Positions 23,266 through 36,087 of a DNA stretch of 64,000 bases are shown in pieces. Each line of letters starts with the position of its first letter. Position 1 is the stretch's first letter. The translations under genes were made by a program, and so were the position numbers. The notes under the pieces are model-generated. The model saw nothing but the letters and a program-made list of their open reading frames with translations. It did not search any database and was not told where the DNA came from. This DNA comes from Enchytraeus crypticus (lineage: Eukaryota; Annelida; Clitellata; Enchytraeida; Enchytraeidae): NCBI GenBank assembly GCA_905160935.1, contig CAJHZI010000423.1, positions 1,357,001 to 1,421,000 on the forward strand, in the 5' to 3' direction.

Positions 23266-26200
23266 TGCTTGTGTTTGCGTGTGTGTGTGTTTGTGTTTGT
23301 GTGCGTATGTGTGTCTGTGTTTGTATTTGTGTATCTTAGCACTTGTGTATTCGTGAGGGTATATATTTACTCACTTTGCAAACCACCACCAGATGGACAG
23401 GACGTAATAGGGAGTCCAGCAGATGATGAAGACTGAGACTGCAAGTAAAATAAAATAATGCTAAATAAATAAATAATAAAATCAATAACCGTAATAAAAT
23501 AACAATAATAATAAAAAATGCAACAGTAGAATAGAATTGCAGGAACTGTTGAATATAAATTAACATTAAGTTAAACTGCATAAAATAATATCGATTATTT
23601 GCAATAATTTATTCTTAGTTACTTAAAATAAACAAACGTTAAATTAATCACAGGAACTATACGATACTGAATCTCTATATTTAAGCTATTGGCACTGAAA
23701 TTTTTAATAAAAACTGAAACTCAATCAATAAATCAATGGATTGCATTACATTATGCAGGTCATACATTATGTGATAACGAGTATGTTGTATAATTAAACT
23801 GGGTGAAAGCAGGGAATGATTTTTTAATTGGTTCTTCATTTTGCAATCGTTCAAAAACTGTAACGAAATTAGAGTTTGAACGATCTGCATGTTGTAGCAC
23901 TTTAAAGGAAATTGTACCGGGACGCTTAAAATTACGAAAATTCAAAAATGATTCTTTAATCTTTCAAATATTATATTTAAGTGTACATAAGTGATGATAT
24001 TTTTGACATTATGAACCTCATTACTTAAGTCCTTAACGTTTTATTTAAAAAGTAGTATGATGTAAAATATATAATTCTAATATTTCTATAGTATTGCTTG
24101 TTTCTAGTAAAACTAGTATTTATAGTATTATAGTACTATGCATGTAGTGTTGTGTCAGGGACACTGAAGAGTAGACCAACAATTAACTTCACTTGTCGTA
24201 GGAGGCGACTAAGCAAGGACTGAGGAAGGCAACAGGAAACTATTTCAGAAGTCATATTTCCCCAAGCTACAGGCTAAGTAAGGGTGTGGATGTGGCATAG
24301 CAGTAAAGGACTTAGAGAGTAAATATCTTAAATTAAGTAACTTGTGAAGGAATTAACTTATTGCTATATGGAGTGCTATTTATGAAGCGTCAAGGCAGAC
24401 TCTGAGCGTTAATAAATATATGCCTTAGACCTGCCACTTGGTAGAACACTAAAGTGAGCACTATAGTCATACTGACAAACCATAACCGCCTTTATGGTTT
24501 TGCAGCGACTCTTCTTTTAAACCGCAATTGCACTAAGTTAGAGTTCTCGAATTGCGATGAGTCATAGAAATGCAGTATTTCTCGATTTATGAGCCTACAG
24601 TAGGCCTACATTCCGGCAACCCGTCAACAGTCGAAGCTTTTCTATGAATTAATATTATCTTAAAGTCTTCTTCTTCAGTGCACTGTCTAGTGGCAGGTTC
24701 AAGGTACATATTCATACTCAAAGTCTGCTTTCTCGCTCCATAAGAGCACTCCTTAGATCAACAAGTTAATCCATTCACAAAGTCTGTGCCTTATCCATAC
24801 CTTATGTAGCCTACAGCTTAGAAAAAATATGGCTTCTGAGGTGATTTCCCGTTGCCTTCTTCAGTTAGATGATTAATTACCATTTAATCCTGGGGGAAAA
24901 TATTTCATGGTGAGGTGGGTCCCCTCTTGTCATTCTCAGCTCCTGCCTTAGTCGCCTCTTACGTACACGCGGCAGATTGTTTGCGGTTGCCCTATTCTGC
25001 AGTGGTCCAACCACACCCGAGCACAACACGGGGAATCACGGTGAGATATTATATTTAATATAATATCTTAAAGTATAATTTTAAATAAGAGCATTTTCAA
25101 ATGAATTAGTTCATATAGTTCACTACAAAAAATTTTAATTTACCATGAAATGAATTCTGGTGTCTTTTTTCTATGAATCACCATTTGACCTATTATATCT
25201 TTAAAAAATGGGCAGTTTCGATGTTGATCTATCGAAAATTTGCTTTCTTGAATTCACTACGCAGAAACAAACAATAGAAAAGCCGTAGGCTAGGTAAACT
25301 CATAATATAAAAAGATCTGCAAGGAATACTTGGACAAATCAAGTTTTTATCCAGGGATATAGCTGTTGTATAATTTTTAATCATTTAATTAGTTAGCTTT
25401 ACTTTTTTCTTTCCGATCCAATTTCTCGTTAAATATTAGCTTATTGTTTTATATATTTCAATTATTGAAATGTCAGTGATTTTCTTAAAATTTGTGAAAT
25501 CAAACGTAAAAACTTGACAAAGGCCAAGAAGAAAAGGACGAGTGGTAAAGAGATTTTTGGTATTGGTATTAAATTGTATTTATTAGTGTAATTCTCCAAT
25601 TATCTTTTCAGATAAAGTCATGGCCACATCTGACGCCAAATAATCTTGGTGATAACGGTGAACATGCTGAAGTGCTCCTTAGTGAGCGTTATGAAAGACA
25701 GTCAGTAGGAATATGTACCGTAGACTTGACATTTTGAACCATGGACCTGATATCTGGTAGAACTTGACATAAAAACAAGCCGAGATATTTCTCATATCTT
25801 CTGCAACACTTGAGATTGTGTCAATATATATTTGAAGAACTGAACAAAAGATTTTTGCACTTTTAATCCTATCAATGATTTATTTAATTTCAGATTAAAA
25901 ATGTAATTCACATATTATTTCCTTGTAGTCTTAAGAATTATAAGAACTATGTATTGTTCGAAATTTATATAAAAAAACGTTGTTTTGTAAAAGAAACCAT
26001 GTCATTAACAGGGCACTTCAAATGGGCTGTTTGTATGAATAGAAGTTAAACTAGATGCTCCCAGGAAATTCTTGATAATTAATTGAGAATTCCAGAACAT
26101 TCTGCACGTATTTGAACTGACATCAATTTTAACGAAAGGATATTATATTAACAAGCATAATTGAAAACTAATAGAAAAGACTGAAAAACTCCTGCAAATT

Positions 26201-26579
26201 GAAAACTAATAGAAAAGACTGAAAAACTCCTGCAAATTGAAAACTAATAGAAAAGACTGAAAAACTCCTGCAAATTGAAAACTAATAGAAAAGACTGAAA
26301 AACTCCTGCAAATTGAAAACTAATAGAAAAGACTGAAAAACTGCATATTAATTCATATGCGCATTTTTATTTGCCGGAAGATTGCTGTACATACGTGCGG
26401 CATTGCGTAGGTGTTATTTAATTAATAATGGTAATAATAATAATAATAATAATAAATAATAAAGGTTTAACGTCCGTTTCCTCATCCAGGGATGATGTCG
26501 GGGACGTAATAATATAATAATAATAATACTTATTATAATATTATTATAATATTATTATTATTATTAGTAGTAGTAGTAA

Positions 26580-26651
<72 letters not shown>

Positions 26652-27034
26652 TAGTAATAATACAATAATAATGTTATTTAATTAATAGTGTTAGACTGTT
26701 AGTTAGTTTGTATAGGTGTTTTAGAATCTGACATTAAAATGATAGATTTAATAAGTAATTGAGCATCACAGGTATGTCTGAATGACGTGTAGTTAAACTA
26801 TCTTTAGCATATATTGTAGCCTAAGCATATTCAGTATCAGCATATAAACAAAACTACCATACAAATAGCATGTAGTCGAAAATACCTTAAAATCATATGA
26901 ACGAAAATAAACGTGTAAATCGTGATACCAGCTCCTACAGCCGTTCAACAAAAAAGGAATAAAATTATGTGCATACATACATACATACATACATGCATGC
27001 ATGCATGCATGCATACATACATACATACATACAT

Positions 27035-27071
<37 letters not shown>

Positions 27072-27072
27072 T

Positions 27073-27112
<40 letters not shown>

Positions 27113-27381
27113 ACATACCTACCTACCTACCTACCTACATACATACATACATACATACATACATACATACATACATACATACATACATACATACATACAT
27201 ACATACATACATACATACATACATACATACATACATACATACATACATACATACATACATACATACATACATACATACATACATACATACATACATCTGG
27301 AATGGCCGCACAATAGACCAAACTTTATATTATAAATAATATCTTCATATAAACATATTTAAATGTTTATTATATATACTT

Positions 27382-27430
<49 letters not shown>

Positions 27431-30400
27431 GCAGAATATAGCTAGAACGTAAAAGAGAAAAGATAATGTAAATGAGAAAAGTTAAAGACAAATAAAGGAT
27501 TTAAATAAAAATATACATGTAGATTGTGAAAAAAGTGAAACAGATAATTGCATCAAATTAAATTATATACAAGTAACTATAGACATCCTACCCATTACAA
27601 CTGTCATCTTGAGCGTGTGAGACTTGGCTTGTTTGAATATATAGGTTGATGCTTTACTTCCGGCTCTCCGGTCATTGACCTGCGGAGAACTGAGTGACGT
27701 CATCGTATATTCAGTGCTGCCCTGCATCACTGAAATTAAATAATAATATCATTAAATATTAAGCTATCCGGTACGTGATCCTTTATGCACTTTAATGATT
27801 TCTTCTAGAATATCTATATTATGTTGTATGGAATTCAGAGTCAATGCTGATGTTGCCTACTTTTATTTATAATAATATTTAATATTTGTAATAATATATT
27901 GCAATATTTAATATTTAGAATATTGTACTAATATTTAATATTATTGTAATTTTTTATTGTAATATTTTGTACTATTTATTGTAATATTACTTATTGTAAT
28001 AATTACAGATAAGGAGTTTACGAAATAGCTCTCTCTAGTATTTTTCATAGGGCAGGTCTTAGGTACGTATTCATAATGGAATTTGCTTTCAGGCTCCATC
28101 AAGAGCACTCCATAGATCAACAAGTTAATGACATCACAAAAGGCAATGCCTTATCCATCCCCTATGTAGATTGAGAAAAACATTGCCTCTGATGGGTTTT
28201 CTAGTTGACTTCCTCAGTTTTTGCTTAGTCTTCTCTCACAACACGTGCAGTTAACGGTTGTTCCATTCTTCAGTGTCCCGGAAACAACATGGAAATTCAC
28301 GGAATATAAATTTATATTAAAGTTCCTTATATAGTTTATATTTACTAAATATGTATAAGTTACTTACTCTTACTTCCTTACTCTTTGATAGTCCACTTTA
28401 AAATTTGTACGCTGCGTTTAAAAAGTTTATTTGCTATGGTATTGAAAATAACTTATATGGGCGGGTTCTGTTAAAGAGAAATTTTGCAATTTTGTAATGC
28501 ACCTTTCCGTCTGTGGCTGACTTATTATTCTGTATGTTGTGACAAATCGGTTAAATATTAAATAGAAGGAATATAGGTGCTAAATAACTTCCGATTCGAG
28601 GTGTTGAAATTAATTTTTTATAGACAAAAAACAAGAAATCAATTATACCGTGGACAAGCTTGAAGGTAGTAAAGAAAGCTTGGAGACAGGAGCGCGAGTA
28701 AGTGAAATAAAAATAATTTATACTCAACATATAGTTTCTACAATTTAGTAATGAAATTACATGGATAAATAAATAGATTTAACCATTTGAAGTACCTGAA
28801 TTTCTTCCTGATTTCCTTGACAGGACATACAATACGATCGTGTATGACACAATGATGACGATGAGAGGTATGAGATAGATGGCAAGGATGTTAAACAAAT
28901 TGTACGTCAATTCTGCTTCCTCGCTAGGAAAGGAATTATAAGTGACACATTGCTTAAATCCTGGAACTTCAGGATGTTCTTCCACGTGAAAGATAAAACT
29001 CTGCAACAGGAAATCATGAGCGTTTAATTGAAAGTACAGCCGAATTAAAAGATACAGTTCAGTGGGCTAACAAATGCATGATGTAGACCATGATGCAGTT
29101 TATCTTCTGTGATTCATCAGAGTTTATAATATTTTATATTCTAAATTTCACTAACGGTAGATGAATATTGGTGCATTCATCAGATGAATATTGGTGCATT
29201 CATCAGATGAATATTGATGCATTCATCAGATGAATATTGGTGTAATCATCAGACGAATATTGGTGTATACATATACATATACTAATTGCATATTGTATAC
29301 ATAAACATATTGCATATTGTATACATAAACATATTGCATTCATCTAACTGTACATTTTCATAGTTTGAGGCTCACGTAACTAATAGTGTAATTGCAATCT
29401 AAATGTTCAATTGGGAGCGAATGAATAATTGAAATATAAGTTTTGGACCGTGCAGTTAATATATAATAAAAATAGTTTACCTACATCATATTTCGGTCAA
29501 TCGATGTCATATATCTAGTGAAAACGGAGGCAACTCGCAAACGTTATCTTACGTTAAATATTCTATCAAGCGTGTATATATACGATCGTATACATGTATA
29601 TAAATATTAACATGTAAATGATTTGTATAAAAAACGCCTTTTTAAGAGAATTGGTCGAACCAAATTTTGCAACGCTTGATTACAATTAGGCCTACTAATA
29701 GTTAGTACTTATAAATTTAGACTCTGGTCATCTTGATACTATTCTATTTTTGTAAGATCACGAAAAGTGTATTTGCAGCATATCGTTGCAGTAATTGTTG
29801 TATCGGAAGAGCACACAAGTAGGATCACGTCTACGGATATGGGATCTTTTGTATTTTCTAGATTTTTCTCTGAATAATAACAATTCTACTTTAGTTTAAG
29901 TTGAGCTAAATGTGACATCCAGAACGTTAAACGAGTCAAACAGTTTTATGGTTACTCCATTGGGAGTTTAATTATAAATGTATAATACTTATAGGTATTA
30001 CGTATAATACGTGTAATACGTATTATAACGTATTATCAACTGTGCATGTAACTGATGATTTTAAACTTTAGCAGTTGTAGAAACCTTTATCTACTAATCC
30101 GCAGTCGAATATCTAACCGAAATACTGTCGGCTCAGCTCATATAAGCTGTGCGATGGGGAGGATCTTAATGGCTGAACGAAAACCAAAACTTAATTATCA
30201 ATCCCCGTTATCAAGCAGCATCAAACCATAGACTCCTTAAGCATAACTGATCCTTAGGCCTCAGTTGTCCAAGTGATTTCCTGCAAGCCGTCATCACAGA
30301 ACTACCGGTAAATAAAACCCCTCTACTTGAATGATACCCTCTACTTGAAAAACCCTCTACTTCAATGATACCCCTCTACTTGAATAATACCCCTCTACTT

Positions 30401-32006
30401 CACTCAGTCGGCTTCTTTTTTGACATTTTAAGTAATATGATATCCGTGCATTTAGTTTCAAATTTGACTTCCTTCCTTCCAGGGATAAATTAAATACTTA
30501 TCATGGAAAGATTTAACGAAATTTTACTAAAACACTGAGGGACGAAGAAGAAGCTGTGTCTAAAAATTGTGTTAATTTCTTTCAATAAACTACTTTCAAA
30601 TATTAACTGATTGACCCAAAATAGAATTTATGAATTAAAAGTATCTATTTTCTTATAACTACATTTACATCCCCACAATCATAAATAATACTGAATTTAT
30701 AGAAACTAAATTTTAACCAAATTAAAACAATGAAACGAACTAAAATGTCTCAAGATTACAATGGAATCACGGCGTCATATCAGTTTATTTATCCGTAGAT
30801 GATAGTAATCAGTAAGACTCGATCATTATTAGTGACTTTTAACCATAGAGCAGGTGTTGAGAGCGCATCGAAGCATTAGCTCAAAGTTTATAAACCCTGC
30901 AGCTAATGCATCCAAACCTTTTAAATAAATCAAGTTTCAATCATGCAGTAAAATTTGAAAAATGGACCGGTGGAATTGTTAAACTAAAAGTTGGATAGAC
31001 TCCATCTTTAATTTTAAATGTCTCTAAATTTTTTTCTCTTAGAGCCGAGGTATATCGTCAGCTATTATTTTCCATTATTATATCAGCTAATGACATAGTT
31101 TTAACTTTTAAAGTCTGAAAACTGTAACTTAAGGTTTGCCCAATTTATGTATTCCTTAATTTACTCATGAAGCAATTTATTGTTAAAGAGTTCCATTAAA
31201 ACACAAGTAGACAATGAGATTTGACTTTCAATTTAACAAGACAATAACTTACTTTTTCCAGCCAAAAAGCTAAAAGTTCTAATTTCGTAAAGAAAGCCTC
31301 AAAGTCAATTTCTTGGTAGTATAATATTGACACTGAATATTCCACCATAATGCAATGCAATATATCATATGTCTGTCATTATTATGAACTCAAATAAAGA
31401 CTAAACTTTTACATAATTTTTTGCGTCCTTATTTAAAATTAGAATCTCATTTAAAACGTCCGCTGAACTTGCTCTAATGCGAGTGATAAAATTGAAGTTA
31501 CAGGGAACGCCATTGTCATACAATGTCCCATTTTTATTTTCTTCCAAATTTAGAATCAATCTACGGAAATACTGAGTCAGGTAAATCATTTAGTCTCGTT
31601 CAAATCAGACATTCCACAGGAAACTAAAATATAGAGTGTTTCGACTTAACTTTACTAATTATTATAATCAGTATTAAGCCATGGCTTAATACTGATTATA
31701 ATTAGCGTTCAGACGTTCATTTTCTTACGCAGCACCCACAATCTGGAACTCTTTACCTGCTAATCTTCGCTCTTGTTTTTCACTTTCAACATTCTCTAGC
31801 AAGCTTATAATTTGCCTTTTCCCACCATAGACATAATCAATCTACCATGACAATTTTTTGATCACCGTACTGGCTTTCGTTTAGGACCCTACTTCTTCTC
31901 AGCACATTTCTTTTGCAGATTGGTCTGGGTGAATTGATCTGTGGTGATGTGTGCTGTTGGGGACGTCCCTGACATCATCACTGGATGAGGTAACGGACGT
32001 TAAACC

Positions 32007-32041
<35 letters not shown>

Positions 32042-34087
32042 CATGGCTCATATTCACAAAAACGAAGATCTTGCTCCCTTTCTTATGCGCACTACATCGA
32101 TCAAGAAGTTAATTCTTTCTGAAACTAAGTTCAGCTCTTATTTAGAGAACATAGATTCTAAAATAATCTGAAAGCTTTTCCAGTTTATTTTTTCACGGGC
32201 CTCTACGACTTATGTGCAGTTTTTGGTTGGCTTGTGATAAATTCTATCAGTTTATAAGATATCGCCCAGTTTGAAAAATATACGCACATCTTCAGTGCAC
32301 TGCCAAGTGGTAGGTTCAAGGTTCTTATTCATACTCAAAGTCTGCTTTCTCGCTCCATAAGATCACCCCTTAGATCAACAAGTTAATCCCTCCACAAAGT
32401 CTATGCCTAAAATATACGCACATATATAATATATAATACGCCATATTCAACACTAAACCCTGTTTTTAAAGCTGATTCTACGTGTATTTCATATAGGTTT
32501 CTGCACACAGATGACAAATTGTGAATAGAAATTAACTGTTTGTTACGCAGAGGTTTATTAAGCTAGAATTATTTATAGAACAAAGAACCAACGACTCAAA
32601 ACAATCTGAATCATACTGAGCACTGCCGGAGGATCCAGTCGTTCTGATATATTGTGTAATTACTGCACTAATAAGACAAGTAAACTGTAAATTTACGAGC
32701 AAAATTCACCTCAATTAGACGCTAGCAGGTACTTGATGACATACATTTACTTGCACAGTTGCACTCTATAAATTAGCAAATACGTAATGCTTAAAATTAT
32801 CTTTGAAACACAAAGGCGAAATGTTTTAAACGATAATTAATGTATGCCTTGAGTCTCATCAATATAAGAAAAAAATCTTTTCTCTGGGTAAATGACAATA
32901 TCCTGGTGATATTATAGAATTTATTCCACTATCGCTTTTTAATCCCTTTGGTGTGTAAGAATTTCCGCTTTGGTCAATGGTAATAGAACAATCAGAAAAA
33001 CACCAAGCCTCCCGTGGCAAGCGCTTTACAGTTGCGCAGTCTGTTGAAATATATGGATTATCCTTCTCAACGTGCTTGAGCCTTAGGATAAAATGATAGA
33101 ACAGCGAACAGATGTAGTGAAAAGAAGCTGTTTACAAATCACAGCATTATCTAGAAATTACCAATGTATTGAATTCCATAAATCAACGAAATTTATTAAA
33201 TATAAAAACTTTTACAATAAGGAAAATTCTTTAGACGGTCTTTTTAAAAAAGCTGGTAAAGCTAAGCTTAACGTCAATTTCCTCACTCGAAAGCGATGTC
33301 AGTGACGGGCGAGCCCAGGATTTGAACCCGCATCAACTGATCCGCGTTCGAGTATCTTACCGATTTCGCCACTGGCTCCAGCCAGTGACGAAATCTATAC
33401 CGTCTGTTTGTTCAATCATTCGATCATCATCAATTCTATAGCAGATTAAATTAAGACTCATTCTGCGGCTGACTTACTTCTTTTTAGATACGACGCTTTC
33501 GATTTACATGTGCACTTTTTTCGTGAAAAAGTTAGAATTGTAGGCCAGACGATCCTTATATTAGAGATAAATGATAAAATTGACATTAAATTCGAAATAC
33601 ATGTATGATGTAGATATATCTCCAATGATTAAATTAAAGACTAGGTTATCTTTGGGTGGCAAAAAATTAGAAATGATAAATTCTGTAACTTTGATTCACT
33701 GATTGAAGAATTTAAATAACACGGGCATCTTTGCTTTCTTTTGTCAGGTATAACGGATAGTAGCCTACTTACTATCTCCCACATATTCTGTCTGGACCAG
33801 TAACGAATAGATGGAATTTAAATTGCGCGTGTCGTAAGGGCGACTTTAATTGAAGAAAGCAAACTATATACCCAAGCCAAAGATTATAGATTTCAGGTTT
33901 AAAAGGAGCTTGTGCATTGTAATCAACGTGTTGATGAACATGTTCTTACTGAGGCAGAAACCAGACTTTAAGTAGTAATATACACCTTGGTACTACCGCC
34001 TAGCGGAACACTAAAGAGAGTGAGAGAGAGAGAGAGAGAAAGAGAGAGAAAAAGAGAGAGAGAGAGCGAAAGAAAGAGAGAGAGAGC

Positions 34088-34120
<33 letters not shown>

Positions 34121-34205
34121 AGCGAAGGAGCGAGAGATAGAGACATACTCAACTGTCTCTGTCTCTGTCGCAGTCCTTCTCTCATTTTTTTTCTCTCTCT
34201 CTCTA

Positions 34206-34244
<39 letters not shown>

Positions 34245-36087
34245 GATCTCTAAGACAATAAACCGGTAGTGACAGTAACGTTGTTAAATATAAATTAGAA
34301 TCACATGTGAACCAGAGCAAAACTATGAACTTTATATACACGCGACGTGATTTACTTATTTAATTGATCGATGGAGTTGCTTGCCAATGAATTGAAAAAC
34401 AAAATTACCGTAAATTCACTGATTCAATTTCCTGATAGAGATTAGCTAATTAGGAATTCCATGGCAGAGTAAAACTTTTGCACTTTCTTCATTCTTTTTC
34501 TTTAACGTATAATTCAAATGCGAACTCATTGGAATATATGGTCACTAAAGTAATAGCAGACAGAACTAAAATATCTGTAATGGCTCTGATGTCACCTTCG
34601 TGTGAGGAATGGGACATTCGATTTTCATTTAGCACTAGTGTCCGTCGGCCAGTAACATAAATGGCAAGCATTAAGATCAACACACTAATAAAACAGCTCT
34701 AATACCGTATACCCCTCAGTAGGCAGTCAGAGTTTACGTGGTGAAATCCTAGTAAGTGATGAAAACGAAGTTTAATTAAATCTCTCATCAGTGGGCAACA
34801 GTTTCCGAGGTATCAGCTTTGTCGGACTTGAAAGATTTGTCATGTATTTTGTATTTTCTCCACCTATCATGTGGTTTGTGCATGTACACGGAAAAGGTAT
34901 GACAAATCAGTTGAGAGGCACCAAATGGAACCTCTAAAACTAAAAAAATATGTAGGCTAAGCATATTCATGTTTCATGTATGCAATTTAGCTCAGAGGCC
35001 ATCTCTGTAGAGATATATATTAAAACCAATTGAAATGTAGCAATATGAGTGCTTCTAGTGGAAATAAAGCTGAGATGCAAAAGCTTAGTTTAACAACTGG
35101 GATGCAATATTTCGAATTAATTGAATTAATGTTACTATAAAGCCTATAAATTTACCATGATATTCCTGATGTAGCTTTTGGATTTTAAACAGTGTAATTG
35201 ATGATACATTTCTATGTATTTATTTAATAGTAAATTGATTGATCCCTAGATTGGTATAATTATTGAAAGTTTATGCAATTGGTTGAAACCTGTTTTTGAA
35301 AATTTACATGCGAATTGTAAAGTATCATAGTATACATAGTATAATTCGGTATTCCATCTGTTTTGAGCGTTGCAGCTTATCGAACAACATCGACAAAGTT
35401 GACGACTCTCGAACTTAAAGATTTATTAATATATTATTTAATTAATTTATTATTATTATTATTTATTAATTATTACTTATATTAATTAAATATAATTATT
35501 ATAATTAGTAATATTATTATTAATTTATTATTATTTTATTTATTAAAGATTAATAATTTAAAGAAAAGATCAACTGAAGAACTTACTTGAGGAGCACTGG
35601 AGCAGACACTGAAGAACCAAGCCAGACCAAGCATGATCCTCCCTCGTCTGTCAGCTGACTGTAGGTTACTCAACGGATGCACAACGGCGTAGTATCTGTC
35701 AATACTGATAACAATTAGAACATAGGAGGAGAGATAAAATCCAAACGCTCTTCCAAACATCAGAATTCTGCACGCCAAGTCTCCAGCGTTCCAGGTCACC
35801 GTCCAAGCCCAGAATATTTCCAGCGGCATCATAACGAGTGTTACGATGAGATCAGCAGCCGAGAGGTGCATCACCAACAGTCCAATTCTGCTGCTGTTCC
35901 CCCTGCAGCGACTTCTCAACAAAGCTAAGAACACGGTTAGGTTTCCAGCAGCCGCTATGATAAATAAGACTCCGTAGACTATGATGATCAGAAGATGTTC
36001 GCCTCCAAAACTCATTCCAGGTCCTAGAGTGTAGGTTTGGACTTCCGAGGTAGGCAACACTAATAGAGAATTTTCTGTTGTTTCCAT
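19755..36087 (-). CDS. GnRH/AKH/corazonin-type neuropeptide GPCR, complete
   Basis: Seven-transmembrane class A receptor expected to bind a GnRH-superfamily peptide and couple through G proteins at the plasma membrane. Exons in transcription order: 36087-35587, 29000-28796, 27729-27592, 23438-23375, 20559-20471, 19969-19755; phases agree and give 403 residues. Visible landmarks: N49 (TM1), D79 in HLSAADL (TM2), C106 paired with C185, D130-R131-Y132, P212 (TM5), CWTPYY at 288-293 (TM6), NPIIY at 328-332 (TM7). The exon 1/2 joint APQ|SFIFHVEEHPE and QCVTYNSFP, TLKMTVV and CWTPYYVLSIWWW are typical of the GnRH/corazonin/AKH group rather than vasopressin receptors. The N-terminus is short (about 30 residues) with no cleavable signal peptide. 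Intron 1 is 6.6 kb and holds a LINE fragment. The stop codon sits inside a 24-bp minisatellite. Subfamily remains open. Confidence 0.93.
21452..21568 (+). repeat. Repeat-6 copy
   Basis: CTGCTTCAGCAATTCTTTTA, GAGTAGCCGGGCGGCGATTC, TTGCTCGAATCGTTATTATC and CCCCAGGTTCTTTACAAC. Other copies: 41812-41868 and inverted 48065-48178. Confidence 0.7.
22095..22390 (-). repeat. Repeat-4 copy
   Basis: TTTCAAGGTACATATTCCTA, TGGCTATGCCTTATCTAC and TTTTCCGTTGCCTTCCTCAG align with other copies of this abundant 350-400 bp element. Confidence 0.7.
23129..23331. repeat. Palindromic (CA)n(TA)n(TG)n microsatellite
   Basis: About 33 bp of CA, 70 bp of TA with one interruption, then 100 bp of imperfect TG. The CA and TG runs are inverted, so a long hairpin is possible. 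It lies 43 nt past the donor of GPCR exon 4 (minus strand). Confidence 0.9.
24150..24450 (+). repeat. Repeat-4 copy
   Basis: GAGGCGACTAAGCAAGGACT through CCACTTGGTAGAACACTAAA. Faces the opposite copy at 24678-25035 across 230 bp. Confidence 0.7.
24678..25035 (-). repeat. Repeat-4 near full-length copy
   Basis: From CAGTGCACTGTCTAGTGGCA to GTGGTCCAACCACACCCGAG. With 53318-53690 it defines the element, about 370 bp and noncoding. Confidence 0.75.
26159..26345 (+). repeat. 38-bp minisatellite, 5 copies, very homogeneous
   Basis: Unit AATTGAAAACTAATAGAAAA plus GACTGAAAAACTCCTGCA. The first four copies appear identical, indicating a recent expansion. Confidence 0.85.
26427..26665. repeat. Compound trinucleotide tract with inverted LINE tail
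   Basis: (AAT)n, then a LINE/SINE tail in reverse (26460-26515, GTTTAACGTCCGTTTCCTCA), then (ATT)n, (AGT)n and (CAG)5. Confidence 0.75.
26972..27296. repeat. (CATA)n tetranucleotide array
   Basis: About 325 bp: CATA, CATG, CA and CTAC sub-blocks ending in roughly 155 bp of uninterrupted CATA. It opens long false frames in all three phases of both strands. Confidence 0.95.
27386..27428. repeat. (TA)n microsatellite
   Basis: About 43 bp of perfect TA, 160 nt downstream of the GPCR exon 3 donor on the minus strand. Confidence 0.9.
28045..28300 (-). repeat. Repeat-4 copy
   Basis: GGGCAGGTCTTAGGTACGTA, CTCCATAGATCAACAAGTTA and GCAATGCCTTATCCAT match the family. Lies in GPCR intron 2. Confidence 0.6.
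29158..29262 (+). repeat. 23-bp minisatellite, about 5 copies
   Basis: Unit CAGATGAATATTGGTGCATT plus CAT. Confidence 0.8.
31661..31702. repeat. Perfect 42-bp palindrome
   Basis: Reads ATTATAATCAGTATTAAGCC then its exact complement about a central CCATGG. It immediately precedes the LINE fragment. Confidence 0.9.
31705..31830 (+). pseudogene. C-terminal end of a LINE ORF2 reverse transcriptase
   Basis: An open 41-codon stretch ending in TAG contains RRSFSYAAPTIWNSLPANLR and STFSSKL, the conserved post-RT motif of CR1/L2/Jockey-type non-LTR retrotransposons. Everything upstream is missing, the usual 5-prime truncation. No frameshift is seen in the retained part. Confidence 0.85.
31705..32041 (+). 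mobile_element. 5-prime truncated CR1/L2-like LINE with (ATT)n tail
   Basis: The RT end is followed by about 135 bp of 3-prime UTR, then GACATCATCACTGGATGAGG, GGACGTTAAACC and (TTATTA)n. This terminal core is shared with SINE-1, SINE-2 and several orphan tails in the window, suggesting that it supplied their mobilisation machinery. Confidence 0.8.
33246..33389 (-). mobile_element. SINE-1 copy, inverted
   Basis: AAAGCTGGTAAAGCTAAGCT tail complement, GGATTTGAACCC box-B complement, CACTGGCTCCAGCCAGTG end. Confidence 0.85.
34019..34242. repeat. Inverted (GA)n / (TC)n pair
   Basis: About 95 bp of GA-rich repeat and about 50 bp of TC repeat separated by roughly 75 bp. They could fold into a stem; simple-sequence origin. 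Confidence 0.85.

Larger units (their letters stand above)
20560..23374. other. GPCR intron 4
   Basis: Contains a SINE-1-unrelated Repeat-6 copy (21452-21568), a Repeat-4 copy (22095-22390), a (CT)n run (22691-22733) and the CA/TA/TG microsatellite next to the exon 4 donor. No other exon was recognised. Confidence 0.5.
29001..35586. other. GPCR intron 1 (6.6 kb)
   Basis: Holds two short minisatellites (29158-29345 and 30318-30405, the latter ACCCCTCTACTTGAATGAT units), a 42-bp palindrome, a LINE fragment, a Repeat-4 fragment (32290-32410), a SINE-1 (33246-33389), an inverted GA/TC microsatellite pair and an AT-rich ATT tract at 35420-35570. No further exon was recognised. Confidence 0.5.

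Noticed and set aside
26922..27339. Long open frames of up to 137 codons on both strands
   Set aside because: They are translations of the (CATA)n array (YIHT/MYVC repeats) with no splice or start context.
28779..28795. Extension of GPCR exon 2 as GTSNG
   Set aside because: It reads past the donor G|GTACTT; splicing at 28796 gives an in-phase join to the exon at 27729.
33987..34253. Arg/Glu- and Ser/Leu-rich open frames
   Set aside because: Pure (GA)n/(TC)n microsatellite translation.
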